Shown here: one piece after another, positions 9,002 through 19,609 of the stretch
How the letters are laid out: each line of letters starts with the position of its first letter
Position numbering within the stretch: the stretch's first letter is position 1
Origin: Alpinimonas psychrophila
GTDB lineage: Bacteria; Actinomycetota; Actinomycetes; Actinomycetales; Microbacteriaceae
Direction of reading: 5' to 3'
NCBI RefSeq assembly: GCF_014137865.1
Contig: NZ_JACGWU010000001.1
Coordinates: 682,001-746,000, forward strand
DNA: 64,000 nucleotides
Notes under the pieces: model-generated
Seen by the model: the letters and a program-made list of their open reading frames with translations, nothing else
What the model was told of the DNA's origin: nothing
Databases searched by the model: none
Program-made: the position numbers and the translations under genes

Positions 9002-11458
9002 ATGACATCAAAAACTTCCTCCGCTGAATTTGTCGAACGCATCGAAGACATTGACGTCGCCTCGGAGATGCGTGACTCGTTTTTGGAGTACGCGTACTCT
9101 GTCATTTACTCACGGGCCCTTCCCGACGCCCGTGACGGCCTGAAGCCGGTTCAGCGCAGAATACTTTTTCAGATGAACGAAATGGGCCTTCGTCCCGACA
9201 AAGGTCACGTGAAATCGGCCCGCGTCGTCGGCGAAGTTATGGGCAAGCTTCACCCCCACGGTGACGCGTCTATCTATGACGCCCTCGTAAGAATGGCTCA
9301 AGACTTTTCACTTCGCCTCCCCCTCGTTGACGGTCATGGGAACTTTGGTTCTCTGGACGATGGGCCTGCCGCCTCGCGTTACACGGAGGCGCGGCTAGCC
9401 GGAGCAGCACTGGCGATGACGGCCAACCTCGATGAAGACGTTGTTGATTTCGTTCCCAACTACGACAACCAGCTTCAACAGCCTGATGTCTTACCCTCGG
9501 CATATCCCAACCTGCTGGTCAACGGGGCCAGCGGCATTGCTGTCGGCATGGCAACCAATATGGCGCCACATAACCTCATTGAGGTCATTGAGGCCGCCAT
9601 ATTTTTACTCCATAATCCAGCGGCAACGCTCGATGAGCTTATGGCCTTCGTGCCAGGACCAGACCTGCCGTCCGGTGGCGTCATCATGGGGCTCGATGGA
9701 ATCCGCGAAGCCTATGAGACAGGGCGCGGCAGTTTCAGGACGCGTGCCCGAGTGTCCGTCGAAAGCGTTTCTTCCCGCAAGATGGGGATTATTGTAACGG
9801 AGCTTCCCTATCTCGTGGGTCCAGAAAAAGTAATCGAAAAAATTAAGGATGGCGTCCAAAGCAAGAAACTGAGTGGTATTTCCAACGTCGTCGACCTCAC
9901 TGATCGGCACCACGGACTGAAGCTCATTATCGAAATCAAGACGGGATTCAGTCCCGAGGCAGTGTTGGAACAGCTCTACCGCTTTACCCCGCTGGAAGAC
10001 TCCTTCAGTATCAATAATGTTGCCCTTGTCAACGGTGGGCCCCAGACACTAGGCCTTCGTCAGATGCTGGAGGTATACGTTGGTCACCGCAAGTCGGTCG
10101 TGGAACGTCGCTCCCAGTATCGCCTTCGCAAACGGCAAGAACGCTTGCACCTCGTCTCTGGCCTCATCATTGCCATTGTTGACATTGATGAAGTCATCCA
10201 GTTGATTCGACAAAGTGACGACACCGAGCAGGCTCGAACTCGCCTGATGGACGTCTTTGAATTGAGCCAACTGCAAGCCGACTACATTTTGGAACTCCGC
10301 CTCCGCCGCCTCACGAAGTTTTCGCGCGTGGAACTCGAGTCCGAAGCGGAATCTCTGCGCCAAGAAATTGCCGAACTCGAGCTCATCCTCTCGAGTTCCA
10401 AGAATCTCATTGACGTCGTTGCCTCGGAGCTTTCCGAAGTCTCCCGCGAACTCGGAAGCCCGCGGAGGACCGTTCTCAGTACCTCAACCGTGGCAACATC
10501 CGCACAAGTCCGTGCATCAGCCAGTGCCTCACTTGAAATCGCTGACTCTCCAGCCCACGTCCTGCTGAGCAGCTCTGGGCGTCTTGTGCGGGCTGACCAT
10601 TCCGAATCCTCTGGGGAACCCTCTGGCGGCCTCTCGCAGGGTACCCACCGCACAGCTCACGATGCCATTGCTGGACGAGTCTCCTGTACCCGTCGGGGTA
10701 ATTTTGGAGTGGTCACGAGTGGTGGTCGACTCCTCGTTGCATCTCCCGTTGAGCTTCCTGGCGTACCCGCGACATCGGTATCAATGGCCGCAGGCGTAAA
10801 AGTTGAGGACTATATTGATGTGGATCGCGGAGAGACCGTGATTGGCCTCGTCGATCTACTCACGACTCATTCCTTAGCGATCGGTACCCGCGACGGTATT
10901 GTCAAACGCGTCACCAGCGAGGCATTCCCCGCTAAGTCTGGCCAGCCACTCATCTCGCTCAAGGACAATGATGCGGTGGTGGGGATCTGCGTTGTTGATG
11001 ATGCCTCCCCGCTCATTTTTATTACGTCGGATGCGCAGCTCCTGAATTTCACGGCTGATAATGTTCGCCCTCAGGGGGCAGCCGCGGGCGGAATGGCTGG
11101 CATACGTCTCGCACCTCACCAGCGAGTGATTTTCTTTGGCACGGTCCACAGCGAGGACTCCTCGGTAGTGACGGTCTCGACCAGCTCCAACACTCTTCTG
11201 GGAACAGACACCGGGCGCGCTAAATGCTCTCTGTTTTCAGAGTTCCCCGCCAAGGGCCGAGGGACAGGAGGCGTTCGCGCTCAGTCTTTACTCAAGGGCG
11301 AAGATTCTTTGGCCGTGGCGTGGGCCGGCGACGGATCTCCTGTCGCGAACGGTCTCGATGGCACACCTCGTGAATTACCCACAGAATACGTCAAGCGTGA
11401 TGCCTCCGGAGAGAAACTCTCCGACGACGTTTCCTTTATTGGTTCTACCCTGAGTTAG
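9002..11458 (+). CDS. parC: DNA topoisomerase IV subunit A
   Basis: Breakage-reunion subunit of a type IIA topoisomerase that unlinks daughter chromosomes; 818 residues. The catalytic tyrosine is Tyr127 in [10 protein letters not shown]. The quinolone-determining stretch is [10 protein letters not shown], with Ala89 where E. coli GyrA has Ser83. The C-terminal beta-pinwheel lacks a recognisable GyrA box, and the actinobacterial ParC signature KGRGTGGVR is present, so ParC rather than GyrA. GAAAG precedes the ATG. Its stop overlaps the convergent parE stop by four bases (TTAG). Confidence 0.93.
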   Translation: MTSKTSSAEFVERIEDIDVASEMRDSFLEYAYSVIYSRALPDARDGLKPVQRRILFQMNEMGLRPDKGHVKSARVVGEVMGKLHPHGDASIYDALVRMAQDFSLRLPLVDGHGNFGSLDDGPAASRYTEARLAGAALAMTANLDEDVVDFVPNYDNQLQQPDVLPSAYPNLLVNGASGIAVGMATNMAPHNLIEVIEAAIFLLHNPAATLDELMAFVPGPDLPSGGVIMGLDGIREAYETGRGSFRTRARVSVESVSSRKMGIIVTELPYLVGPEKVIEKIKDGVQSKKLSGISNVVDLTDRHHGLKLIIEIKTGFSPEAVLEQLYRFTPLEDSFSINNVALVNGGPQTLGLRQMLEVYVGHRKSVVERRSQYRLRKRQERLHLVSGLIIAIVDIDEVIQLIRQSDDTEQARTRLMDVFELSQLQADYILELRLRRLTKFSRVELESEAESLRQEIAELELILSSSKNLIDVVASELSEVSRELGSPRRTVLSTSTVATSAQVRASASASLEIADSPAHVLLSSSGRLVRADHSESSGEPSGGLSQGTHRTAHDAIAGRVSCTRRGNFGVVTSGGRLLVASPVELPGVPATSVSMAAGVKVEDYIDVDRGETVIGLVDLLTTHSLAIGTRDGIVKRVTSEAFPAKSGQPLISLKDNDAVVGICVVDDASPLIFITSDAQLLNFTADNVRPQGAAAGGMAGIRLAPHQRVIFFGTVHSEDSSVVTVSTSSNTLLGTDTGRAKCSLFSEFPAKGRGTGGVRAQSLLKGEDSLAVAWAGDGSPVANGLDGTPRELPTEYVKRDASGEKLSDDVSFIGSTLS

Positions 11459-13536
11459 GTATCGATACGATCTCGGGACAGGGTGCTCGATCCAGCAATG
11501 ATGAAATCGCGCCTAGGCCCTACATCATTGCCCATTAACAGCTCAAAAACGCTGTCAGCGACAGCCGCATCCTCTACGCGCACTCGTCGAAGCGTTCGAT
11601 ATTGCCGATCCATCGTGGTCAACGCCAGCTGATCGGCATCCATCTCGCCGAGCCCCTTGTAACGTTGAATTGGCTCCTGGTAGCGACGACCGGACTTGGC
11701 GACGCCCGCAAGGACAGAAGCTAGTTCCTTCTCGGTGTAGGTGTAGATCGTCTCGTTTGGCTTCGTTCCCGGGTTCATTACGACAACCCTGTGCAGAGGG
11801 GGAACGGCAGCGAAAACGCGACCGGCTTCGATCAACGGGCGCATGTACCGAAAGAAAAGCGTCAGCAATAACGTACGGATATGAGCGCCGTCAACGTCGG
11901 CATCGCTCATGAGAATCACTTTTCCGTAGCGGGCAACATCTAGGTCAAAACTCCGGCCAGACCCAGCGCCTAAGACCTGAATAATGGAAGCGCACTCGGT
12001 GTTATTGAGCATGTCAGAGACCGAAGCCTTCTGGACATTAAGAATCTTTCCTCGAATGGGAAGTAATGCCTGAAACTCACTATGGCGGGCCAATTTTGCT
12101 GTGCCCAGGGCTGAGTCCCCCTCCACAATGAACAGCTCCGAGTTGGCAACATCATTACTTCTACAGTCGACGAGTTTTGCGGGCAAACTCGAAGTTTCGA
12201 GAGCATTCTTACGACGCTGTGTTTCTTTATGTGTCCGTGCCGAAATGCGACTCTTCATTTCGGAGACAATCTTTTCCAGCAATAAAGCCGTCTGAGCTTT
12301 GTCATCACGTTTTGCCGATGTGAGTCGTTGCGTCAACGCCTTCGCCACGACATTGGCCACAATCGCCTTAACTGCCGGCGTCCCCAGAACCTCTTTGGTT
12401 TGACCCTCGAATTGAGGTTCCGGTAATCGAACGGTGATGACGACAGTCATCCCGGCAAAGACGTCATCCTTTTCGACCTTGTCACTACCTGCCTTGAGCT
12501 TTCGCGAGTTCGCCTCAACTTGAGCGCGAATGACTTTGAGCAGCGACTGTTCAAACCCGGCCTGATGAGTCCCACCTTTTGGCGTCGCAATGATGTTCAC
12601 AAAGCTCTGCATTGTCGTGTCGTAGCCTGTACCCCACCGAATCGCAATATCGACGTGACAGGATCGCTCCACGGTCTGGAGAGCCATGCTTCCATCAGAA
12701 CCAAGGACGGGGACGGTCTCCGTAAATTCACCCTCACCCGTCAGGCGCCAGGTCTCGGTTATGGCCGCATCCGGGGCCAGATATTCCGCGAACTCACTGA
12801 TTCCGCCGGTGTAGTTATACGAAGACTCGAGAGTTTCAGCGAATCGTTGGTCCGAAATGTGCATGGTCAGGCCGGGAACAAGAAAGGCTGTCTGTCTGGC
12901 CCGATTTGCGAGTTCCTCTGTTTGAAAAGAGGCGCCAGGCGTGAAGATTTGGGAGTCGGCCCAATACCGCACACGTGTTCCCGTGACACCTTTTGCAACT
13001 TTGCCCACAATGCGCAAAACGCTCTCGCTCGAGAAAGGCGTAAAGGGTGAGGCGGGCGACATGCCCTGAGCGTCATCAAACGTCCCAGGCTCACCGCGTC
13101 TAAAGGACATCGCCCACGTCTTACCGTCACGGTCTACCTCGACCTCAAGACGTTCGGACAGGGCATTAACGACGGATGCTCCCACACCGTGCAATCCACC
13201 AGAAGCCGCATAGCTTCCTGAACCGAATTTGCCTCCTGCATGAAGCTTGGTAAAGACAACCTCGACGCCGCTGAGACCAGTCTTCGGTTCAATGTCGACG
13301 GGAACACCGCGAGCCTTGTCGTGAACTTCCACGCTGGCATCCGCATGCAAGATCACATCGATTGACGTTCCATGACCCGAAAGTGCTTCATCAACGGAGT
13401 TATCGATAATCTCCCACAGGCAGTGCATGAGACCGCGGGAATCGGTGGAGCCGATGTACATGCCTGGACGCTTTCGTACCGCTTCCAATCCCTCGAGTAC
13501 TGAGAGATGGCGGGCGGAATATTCTGATGAACTCAC
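11455..13536 (-). CDS. parE: DNA topoisomerase IV subunit B
   Basis: ATPase subunit partner of ParC, 693 residues. The GHKL ATPase domain shows [10 protein letters not shown] near residue 42 and [15 protein letters not shown] near 113. The transducer domain contains the QTK-type switch (GQTKEVLG). The TOPRIM domain carries IVEGDSALG and the metal site SDADVDG. The C-terminus contains [12 protein letters not shown]. The start is GTG at 13536 with AAGGAG eight bases upstream. It faces parC tail to tail. Confidence 0.95.
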   Translation of the reverse strand: MSSSEYSARHLSVLEGLEAVRKRPGMYIGSTDSRGLMHCLWEIIDNSVDEALSGHGTSIDVILHADASVEVHDKARGVPVDIEPKTGLSGVEVVFTKLHAGGKFGSGSYAASGGLHGVGASVVNALSERLEVEVDRDGKTWAMSFRRGEPGTFDDAQGMSPASPFTPFSSESVLRIVGKVAKGVTGTRVRYWADSQIFTPGASFQTEELANRARQTAFLVPGLTMHISDQRFAETLESSYNYTGGISEFAEYLAPDAAITETWRLTGEGEFTETVPVLGSDGSMALQTVERSCHVDIAIRWGTGYDTTMQSFVNIIATPKGGTHQAGFEQSLLKVIRAQVEANSRKLKAGSDKVEKDDVFAGMTVVITVRLPEPQFEGQTKEVLGTPAVKAIVANVVAKALTQRLTSAKRDDKAQTALLLEKIVSEMKSRISARTHKETQRRKNALETSSLPAKLVDCRSNDVANSELFIVEGDSALGTAKLARHSEFQALLPIRGKILNVQKASVSDMLNNTECASIIQVLGAGSGRSFDLDVARYGKVILMSDADVDGAHIRTLLLTLFFRYMRPLIEAGRVFAAVPPLHRVVVMNPGTKPNETIYTYTEKELASVLAGVAKSGRRYQEPIQRYKGLGEMDADQLALTTMDRQYRTLRRVRVEDAAVADSVFELLMGNDVGPRRDFIIAGSSTLSRDRIDT

Positions 13537-13719
13537 ACGACTCCTTGACTGCGTTCTAGCATCGTTGACAGATTAGTTTGAGCCTTCCCCGACAGCGGTG
13601 TGCCTCGCTGAGTCAGCGCAATACGCGGTGAGCGAAATGCCCCGCAATGACGGACGTTCTCCCAGCAGTTCGTGGTTACATACTTACAGCACCTAAAGCT
13701 ACGAGGAGAGGTAAACGGT

Positions 13720-13947
13720 ATGTCTACGACCGCAACAAGTGAAGCCCCACAAACCGACAATCACTACGAGTTGACCTCGGCCGATCGATGCGACAGCTGT
13801 GGTGCGCAAGCTTATGTTCGGGCCACCATGCCCTCCGGTAGTTCGCTCTTGTTCTGTGCCCACCACTCCGCGAAGCACCGTGAGAAGCTCACCGGTATGG
13901 GAGCAATTTGGCACGACGAAACGGCACGCCTTCAAGCCACGAACTAA
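13720..13947 (+). CDS. DUF7455 small zinc-finger-like protein
   Basis: Small actinobacterial protein of 75 residues usually found beside the primary sigma gene; function unknown. CDSC near residue 24 and CAHHSAKH near residue 46 look like zinc ligands. The ATG at 13720 is chosen because AGGAGAGG lies seven bases upstream; the frame can extend to 13672 without support. It ends at a strong hairpin shared with the convergent sigma gene. Confidence 0.9.
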   Translation: MSTTATSEAPQTDNHYELTSADRCDSCGAQAYVRATMPSGSSLLFCAHHSAKHREKLTGMGAIWHDETARLQATN

Positions 13948-13961
13948 CCCTTTGAATTGAG

Positions 13962-13997
13962 GAAGGCCCCGACGAAGTTTGATTCGTTGGGGCCTTC
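13962..13997. terminator. Bidirectional terminator between the DUF7455 gene and sigA
   Basis: A 15-bp stem (13962-13976 with 13983-13997; one G-T pair) surrounds the loop GTTTGA. The core is GAAGGCCCC/GGGGCCTTC and the plus strand continues TTCCGTTT. It suits the convergent genes on both sides. Confidence 0.85.
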
Positions 13998-14016
13998 TTC
14001 CGTTTACGGTTTCTCG

Positions 14017-15429
14017 TTACTCGAGGTAGTCACGCAGCGACTGGGAACGCGATGGGTGTCGCAGTTTGGCCATCGTCTTAGACTCAATTTGACGGATGCG
14101 TTCACGCGTAACCCCGAACGTATCGCCGATCTGGTCGAGAGTCTTGGGGATTCCGTCACCCAGTCCGAAACGCATACGGATGACTCCCGCCTCCCGTTCC
14201 GAGAGAGAATCAAGGAGTGACTCAAGTTGCTTCTGGAGCATCGTGAAACCAACAGCATCCGCAGGGACGACCGCCTCAGTGTCTTCGATCAGGTCACCAA
14301 ATTCGCTGTCACCATCCTCTCCCAAAGGAGTGTGCAAGGAAATTGGTTCGCGCCCGTACTTCTGAACCTCAATGACTTTTTCCGGAGTCATGTCGAGCTC
14401 ACGTGATAGCTCTTCGGGCGTCGGTTCGCGACCAAGGTCCTGCAACATCTGGCGCTGAACGCGGGCCAACTTGTTGATGACCTCGACCATGTGGACGGGG
14501 ATACGAATGGTCCGTGCCTGGTCAGCCATGGCACGCGTAATGGCCTGACGAATCCACCAGGTCGCATACGTGGAGAACTTAAAGCCCTTGGTGTAGTCGA
14601 ACTTCTCAACGGCACGAATCAGACCAAGGTTGCCCTCTTGGATGAGGTCGAGGAACTGCATTCCACGCCCCGTGTAACGCTTTGCCAAGCTGACCACGAG
14701 TCTCAGGTTTGCCCCCAAAAGGTGGCTCTTCGCGCGTTGACCATCTTTCGCAACCCACTGAAGTTCACGTTTAACTTGCTTGTCAATTTTGGGTGAGCTC
14801 CCCAGACGATCTTCGGCAAAAAGTCCGGCCTCGATGCGCATGGCCAGTTCAACCTCCTCCGCAGCGTTGAGGAGGGGAACTTTACCTATTTGCTTGAGAT
14901 AATCCTTGACGGGGTCAGCCGTCGCCCCGGTGATGAGAGAGGAATAGACCGGAATATCATCGTCGTCATCCGCTGCCGAAAGCACGAGCGCGCCCGCTCG
15001 AAGTGCCTGTTCCGAAGCAGTGGTTCTCAGTGGCTTGTCATCGTCGCCGTCGTCGTCGCTTTCGGGAGCATCATTGTCGGCATCGGGCTCGATTGCCTTT
15101 GCGCGTCCTCGACCACGCTTGGCCGGAACGGCTGAACCGCCCTCCGCCTCCGCCGCGAGTGCAGCAGCAGCAGCCTTCGTCGCCGCCGCCGCAGCCTTCA
15201 TGAGTGCAGCTTTGCTTGCCGGCCGCGAAATTGTGGGTGCCTCGATACCAGCGGCCGCTGCTGCCGCAGCTTTCTCTGCTTTTGCCAGTGCGGCCTTAGT
15301 GGGTGCTTTAACGACCGGAACCGCTGCCGTTGCTACGGCTTCCGACGCTGCAAGCTTTGCAAGAGCGGCCTTCGTTGGCGCCTTGACTGCTGGTGTCTTC
15401 GCTGGTTCTTTAGCTGTGGAAATTGCCAT
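14017..15429 (-). CDS. sigA: Primary RNA polymerase sigma factor (SigA/HrdB type)
   Basis: Housekeeping sigma-70 of 470 residues. A Lys/Ala-rich N-terminus (about 1-115, with the motif [11 protein letters not shown] twice) and an acidic linker precede region 1.2 ([16 protein letters not shown], near 172). Region 2 includes [30 protein letters not shown] and the -10-reading helix [15 protein letters not shown]; region 4 includes [15 protein letters not shown]. Ala/Lys-rich N-termini are common in actinobacterial HrdB proteins. No promoter could be placed confidently in the 178-base gap upstream (15430-15607). Confidence 0.96.
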   Translation of the reverse strand: MAISTAKEPAKTPAVKAPTKAALAKLAASEAVATAAVPVVKAPTKAALAKAEKAAAAAAAGIEAPTISRPASKAALMKAAAAATKAAAAALAAEAEGGSAVPAKRGRGRAKAIEPDADNDAPESDDDGDDDKPLRTTASEQALRAGALVLSAADDDDDIPVYSSLITGATADPVKDYLKQIGKVPLLNAAEEVELAMRIEAGLFAEDRLGSSPKIDKQVKRELQWVAKDGQRAKSHLLGANLRLVVSLAKRYTGRGMQFLDLIQEGNLGLIRAVEKFDYTKGFKFSTYATWWIRQAITRAMADQARTIRIPVHMVEVINKLARVQRQMLQDLGREPTPEELSRELDMTPEKVIEVQKYGREPISLHTPLGEDGDSEFGDLIEDTEAVVPADAVGFTMLQKQLESLLDSLSEREAGVIRMRFGLGDGIPKTLDQIGDTFGVTRERIRQIESKTMAKLRHPSRSQSLRDYLE

Positions 15430-15607
15430 ATGCCTGAGTCTCCAGAATCCTTACGTCTCGCGCCTAAAAAATTGCTTCGGCGCATTACAAGGACCCATGT
15501 CAAGCCCTACAAGAGGGTATAACCGGGTCCTAAATAATTATCGCACGGATTGTTTACACGAGGTGACACGCATCCGCAAGAGGGAATAGCGATCTCGAGC
15601 GGTGACG

Positions 15608-16519
15608 TCATTCCTCTGAGCGACGCCTATGGGCTAAGAATTCCTCCAACTCGGCTGCAATCTCATCCGCCGATGGCAACGCACCGTCGCTATCCATGAG
15701 GGGCGAACGCAAACCGTTATCTTTCATGTACGAGTCGTAGCGCTCTTCGAGGGTGCTAACCAACTTACTGAGTTCCCCGTTGTTATCGACCTGCTCATCG
15801 ATTTTGGCCAGGAAATCCCGGCCCTCGCCGCGAAGGCGGTCAGTTGGAAACAGAATGCCCGTGGCGGCAGCAATACTTTCGAGAGCCGACAAGGCCGCGA
15901 CCGGAAATTCGGTGTCAGCGAGGTAATGAGGAATGAGTAAGACGAAACCAGCGACATCGTGATGAGTTTCTTGAAGGCGGTATTCCACAAGATGCATCGC
16001 GTTCGCCGGAACTTGCGTGTGCGGGCGCCAGACGGACATGGAATCGATCAGATCGGCACGATTTCCACTGACGGTCACTCCTAATGGTCTCGTGTGGGGA
16101 ACCGGCATTGGAATTGCATGAACCCACGTCGTTGAAACCACATCAAAAGTACTCACGAGATTCATGACGGTGCGGCTAAAGCTTTCCCAACGAAAATCAG
16201 GTTCATAGCCCGTCAAGAAAAGAAAAGGCCGAGAAAGCTCGTCGCGAACGAGATGCAACTTCAAAGTTGGCGGTTCGAATCCCGTGAGGTGGTCCTGATC
16301 GAAATAGATTGTCGGGCGCCGTGCGCGATAATCGAGGAGAGCGTCGTTATCGAATACTGCGACAACCTCGGATTCCATCGTGTCGAGAATGTATTCCGTG
16401 AATTGAGTGACAGCAGAACCCGAGTCTGCGAATCCCGTAAGACCAGCAACGAGCTTGAGGCCCCGGGGCACATCTGCCGGGGCCATCTGAAAAGCTAAAA
16501 TTCCCTCGAGTTCAGGCAT
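15608..16519 (-). CDS. PAC2 family protein
   Basis: 303-residue member of the PAC2 family, named after the eukaryotic proteasome assembly chaperone; bacterial members are uncharacterised. The N-terminal two thirds is an alpha/beta domain with GLTGFADSGSAV near residue 26 and FLTGYEPDFRWE near 101. The C-terminus is a charged helix. The ATG at 16519 has no ribosome binding site but TAGAAT ends six bases upstream. It is divergent from the aminopeptidase gene. Confidence 0.9.
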   Translation of the reverse strand: MPELEGILAFQMAPADVPRGLKLVAGLTGFADSGSAVTQFTEYILDTMESEVVAVFDNDALLDYRARRPTIYFDQDHLTGFEPPTLKLHLVRDELSRPFLFLTGYEPDFRWESFSRTVMNLVSTFDVVSTTWVHAIPMPVPHTRPLGVTVSGNRADLIDSMSVWRPHTQVPANAMHLVEYRLQETHHDVAGFVLLIPHYLADTEFPVAALSALESIAAATGILFPTDRLRGEGRDFLAKIDEQVDNNGELSKLVSTLEERYDSYMKDNGLRSPLMDSDGALPSADEIAAELEEFLAHRRRSEE

Positions 16520-16603
16520 CCCACTATTCTACGGTCGCATCCTGAAACGAAGCTGATCTTTGAGCGGTGCATCCTCGTGCCAAGACCCTCGTAGTCTTGT
16601 TAC
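16520..16603. promoter_or_regulatory. Divergent leaderless promoters of the PAC2 gene and pepA
   Basis: Minus strand: TAGAAT (16531-16526), six bases, then the PAC2 ATG. Plus strand: TAGTCT (16592-16597), six bases, then the pepA GTG. Neither gene has a Shine-Dalgarno sequence. -35 matches are weak for both. Confidence 0.55.
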
Positions 16604-18088
16604 GTGACTATGCCAATAATGACCGTATCTCCTACCCCAAACACCGACTCCACGACCATGGTTGTTGGAGCAACAACACGCAACGCCGACGAGGTTGGGC
16701 TCTACGCCCGCAGCGAATTTGACGCCTTGAGCGGGCTGTTGTCTGAATTTGATGTCAGCGGTTCCCTAGATTCCGTGTCGCGCATCGTCGACCCGAACAA
16801 TCCCAACAAATCAATCGTCGTTGTCGGTCTGGGCGCTGAGCCTGTGGATGCAAATGCCTTGCGCGCTGCGGCAGGGGCTGCCATCCGGCGGTTAGTGGGA
16901 AACACCAAAGTTACCTTTGCCTTTCCTTTCGCTTCGGATGAGGAGATTCTCGCCGTCCTCGAGGGCGCTGCGATGGGAACCTATACCTTTACCTCCTATA
17001 AAAGTGTGCCGCCGACAAAACTTCCAGTTCAGAACATAGAACTCTGGGCTACGACGGATAGTGCCGCCGAACTCGTGCAGCGAGCCGCAATCCGTGCCGA
17101 TGCTGTTTCCTTGGTCAAGGATCTGGTCAACACCCCCCCTAACGACCTATACCCGGAATCGTTTACCCGGCTGGCCGTCACGTCGCTAAAAGAACTCGAC
17201 GTAACGCATGAAATCTGGGACGAGAAGGCACTCAAACGCGACGGCTTCGGGGGAATTCTTGGCGTCGGCCAGGGATCCTCCCGCCCACCACGCCTCATGA
17301 AGGTTGTGTACTCCCCCGCGACCGCGACAAAGCACATCGCTCTCGTCGGAAAAGGCATCACATTTGACACCGGCGGACTATCACTCAAGCCCCCGACGTC
17401 AATGATCGGTATGAAATATGACATGACCGGTGCCGCGACTTCCCTCGCCGTCATTCGAGCCATTGCGGCAACGGGAATGAACCTGAAGGTGACTGCGTGG
17501 CTTTGCCTCGCGGAGAATATGCCCTCCAGTACAGCAACCCGGCCGAACGACGTCCTCGTGATTCGCGGGGGCAAGACCGTTGAGGTCCTTAATACGGATG
17601 CAGAAGGACGCCTCGTCTTGGCCGATGGCCTCGTAGCGGCCAGCGAAGAGAATCCAGACCTGATCATCGACGTGGCCACACTGACGGGTGCCGCAACAGT
17701 CGCACTGGGAACCCGTTACGCCGGCGCTATGGGGAGTGCCGACATGATTTCCCAGCTCGTGGAAGACGGTCAAACAAATGGCGAGAATTTCTGGCCCATG
17801 CCGCTGCCCAACGAACTGCGAACACTCCTGAACTCCGATATTGCCGATATCGCAAATATCAAACCGGGCAATACTGCCGGTGGCATGCTTATTGCCGCCT
17901 GTTTCCTTCGCGATTTCATCGGACGGACCTCCTCAGCTGCAGATGCTCCGACAATCCCATGGATTCACTTAGACATTGCGGGAACGGCAAATAACGCCGG
18001 ATCACCCTTTGGTTTTACGGCGGCAGGCCCGACGGGAATCTCGGTGCGATCACTCATTACCTTCGCGGAACGACTCGCCACGGCGTAG
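16604..18088 (+). CDS. pepA: Leucyl aminopeptidase (M17 family)
   Basis: Cytosolic dizinc aminopeptidase of 494 residues that removes N-terminal residues from peptides. The C-terminal catalytic domain shows the family signature NTDAEGRLVL and metal-binding residues around GKGITFDTGGLSLK and YDMTGAA. The N-terminal macro-like domain is present. The start is GTG at 16604, placed by TAGTCT six bases upstream; a nearby in-frame ATG is possible. Followed by lpdA on the same strand. Confidence 0.95.
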   Translation: MTMPIMTVSPTPNTDSTTMVVGATTRNADEVGLYARSEFDALSGLLSEFDVSGSLDSVSRIVDPNNPNKSIVVVGLGAEPVDANALRAAAGAAIRRLVGNTKVTFAFPFASDEEILAVLEGAAMGTYTFTSYKSVPPTKLPVQNIELWATTDSAAELVQRAAIRADAVSLVKDLVNTPPNDLYPESFTRLAVTSLKELDVTHEIWDEKALKRDGFGGILGVGQGSSRPPRLMKVVYSPATATKHIALVGKGITFDTGGLSLKPPTSMIGMKYDMTGAATSLAVIRAIAATGMNLKVTAWLCLAENMPSSTATRPNDVLVIRGGKTVEVLNTDAEGRLVLADGLVAASEENPDLIIDVATLTGAATVALGTRYAGAMGSADMISQLVEDGQTNGENFWPMPLPNELRTLLNSDIADIANIKPGNTAGGMLIAACFLRDFIGRTSSAADAPTIPWIHLDIAGTANNAGSPFGFTAAGPTGISVRSLITFAERLATA

Positions 18089-18162
18089 TAGTCTTAACGT
18101 TGGTCACAGGTTTTACTGCGTCCAAAAAAATGCAGACAATTTCGGCACACAATGCTGAATCT

Positions 18163-18178
18163 GAGGAGTTCTACTTTG
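18163..18178 (+). promoter_or_regulatory. Ribosome binding site that fixes a TTG start for lpdA
   Basis: GAGGAG at 18163-18168 stands seven bases before TTG at 18176. The upstream in-frame ATG at 18152 has no ribosome binding site, and the extra residues it would add are not part of the family. Confidence 0.75.
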
Positions 18179-19549
18179 GCTGAGCACACTTTTGACCTTG
18201 TTGTTCTTGGAGGAGGAAGTGGCGGCTACGCTGCAGCCATTCGTGCGAGCGAACTGGGCATGACAGTGGGCCTCATTGAGAAGGACAAGGTCGGTGGCAC
18301 CTGCCTACATCGCGGTTGTATTCCGACTAAAGCGCTTTTGCACTCTGCGGAAGTGGCCGATGTCGCCCGCGAATCAGCACAGTTTGGCGTCAACACAACT
18401 TTCGACGGCATTGACATGAACGCTGTCAACGCTTACCGCGACAATATCGTGAGCAAGAAGTACAAAGGGCTCGTTGGGCTCGTCAAAGCTCGTGGAATCA
18501 CGACCATTGAGGGCGAGGGTCGCTTGATTTCACCAACGACCGTTCAAGTCGGTCAAGACACCGTGACAGGCAAGAATGTCATCCTCGCGACAGGTTCTTA
18601 CTCTCGCTCGCTTCCGGGTTTGACAATTGAGGGCCGTGTCATCACGAGCGAGCAAGCCCTGCTGATGGATTACGTGCCTCAGAAGGTCGCCATCTTGGGC
18701 GGCGGGGTCATCGGCGTCGAGTTTGCCAGTGTTTGGAAGAGTTTCGGTGCCGAAGTCGTCATCATTGAGGGACTGCCCCACCTTGTTCCTAACGAGGAAG
18801 AAGTAATCTCCAAAGCTCTTGAACGCGCTTACCGCAAGCGTGGAATTGACTTCAAGCTTGGCGTTCGCTTCTCCGGCGTAACACAGTCAGACTCCGGGGT
18901 CGTCATCTCGTTGGAAAGCGGCGAAACAGTGGAGGCAGACCTGCTCCTTGTTGCTGTCGGTCGCGGCGCTTCGACGGCAGGCATGGGCTTTGAGGAAGTT
19001 GGCATCACCATGGATCGTGGCTACGTCATCACTGATGATCGTCTAGCCACCAATATCCCCGGTGTCTTTGCCGTTGGAGACATTGTTCCCGGCCTTCAGC
19101 TTGCGCACCGTGGATTCCAACAGGGTATTTTCGTTGCCGAGGAGATTGCCGGATTGAATCCCGTCGTCATCGAAGACATCAACATTCCTAAAGTCACCTA
19201 CTGCGAGCCCGAGATCGCTTCCGTCGGCCTCAGCGAGGTGAAGGCCGTCGAGCTGTACGGCGTAGATGCCATCAGTTCTTACGATTACAACCTTGCAGGC
19301 AACGGCAAGAGCGAAATTCTAGGAACGGCCGGCTTTGTCAAGGTCGTTCGCGTCAAGGACGGCCCTGTCGTCGGAATGCACATGATTGGCTCCCGCGTCG
19401 GTGAGCTGATTGGTGAATCCCAGCTCATTGTCAACTGGGAAGCGCATCCTGAAGACATTGCACCTCTCGTGCACGCGCATCCCACTCAAAACGAGTCACT
19501 CGGCGAGGCATTCCTATACATGTCAGGCAAACCGCTTCACACCATCTAG
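18176..19549 (+). CDS. lpdA: Dihydrolipoyl dehydrogenase (E3)
   Basis: Flavoprotein that reoxidises dihydrolipoamide in 2-oxoacid dehydrogenase complexes and passes electrons to NAD. 457 residues from TTG at 18176. FAD-binding GGGSGGYAA lies at about residues 12-20, the redox disulfide is Cys43/Cys48 in GGTCLHRGCIP, the NAD-binding site is ILGGGVIGVEF, and the catalytic HAHPTQNE is near the C-terminus. It lies directly before sucB and close to lipB and lipA, so the E3, E2 and lipoylation genes are grouped. Confidence 0.96.
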   Translation: MAEHTFDLVVLGGGSGGYAAAIRASELGMTVGLIEKDKVGGTCLHRGCIPTKALLHSAEVADVARESAQFGVNTTFDGIDMNAVNAYRDNIVSKKYKGLVGLVKARGITTIEGEGRLISPTTVQVGQDTVTGKNVILATGSYSRSLPGLTIEGRVITSEQALLMDYVPQKVAILGGGVIGVEFASVWKSFGAEVVIIEGLPHLVPNEEEVISKALERAYRKRGIDFKLGVRFSGVTQSDSGVVISLESGETVEADLLLVAVGRGASTAGMGFEEVGITMDRGYVITDDRLATNIPGVFAVGDIVPGLQLAHRGFQQGIFVAEEIAGLNPVVIEDINIPKVTYCEPEIASVGLSEVKAVELYGVDAISSYDYNLAGNGKSEILGTAGFVKVVRVKDGPVVGMHMIGSRVGELIGESQLIVNWEAHPEDIAPLVHAHPTQNESLGEAFLYMSGKPLHTI

Positions 19550-19561
19550 GCGCTACACCCC

Positions 19562-19597
19562 ATTAGTAAGCTAATCAATGGCATTTACGCTAATTAG
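19562..19597 (+). promoter_or_regulatory. Repeated CTAAT/ATTAG motif upstream of sucB
   Basis: ATTAG (19562-19566) is inverted to CTAAT (19571-19575); the palindrome CTAATTAG follows at 19590-19597. GCTAAT recurs as a direct repeat 19 bases apart. TAAGCT at 19567-19572 could act as a -10. The last copy runs into the sucB ribosome binding site. A regulator site is possible but unproven. Confidence 0.3.
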
Positions 19598-19609
19598 GAG
19601 ATTTTGTTC

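Noticed and set aside
9002-11458. parC as gyrA
   Set aside because: No GyrA box in the C-terminal domain, actinobacterial ParC signature present, and pairing with a 693-aa ParE-type subunit B.
15498-15503. TTGACA on the minus strand upstream of sigA as a -35
   Set aside because: No acceptable -10 lies 16-18 bases downstream; the nearest TA-rich hexamer is only 10 bases away.
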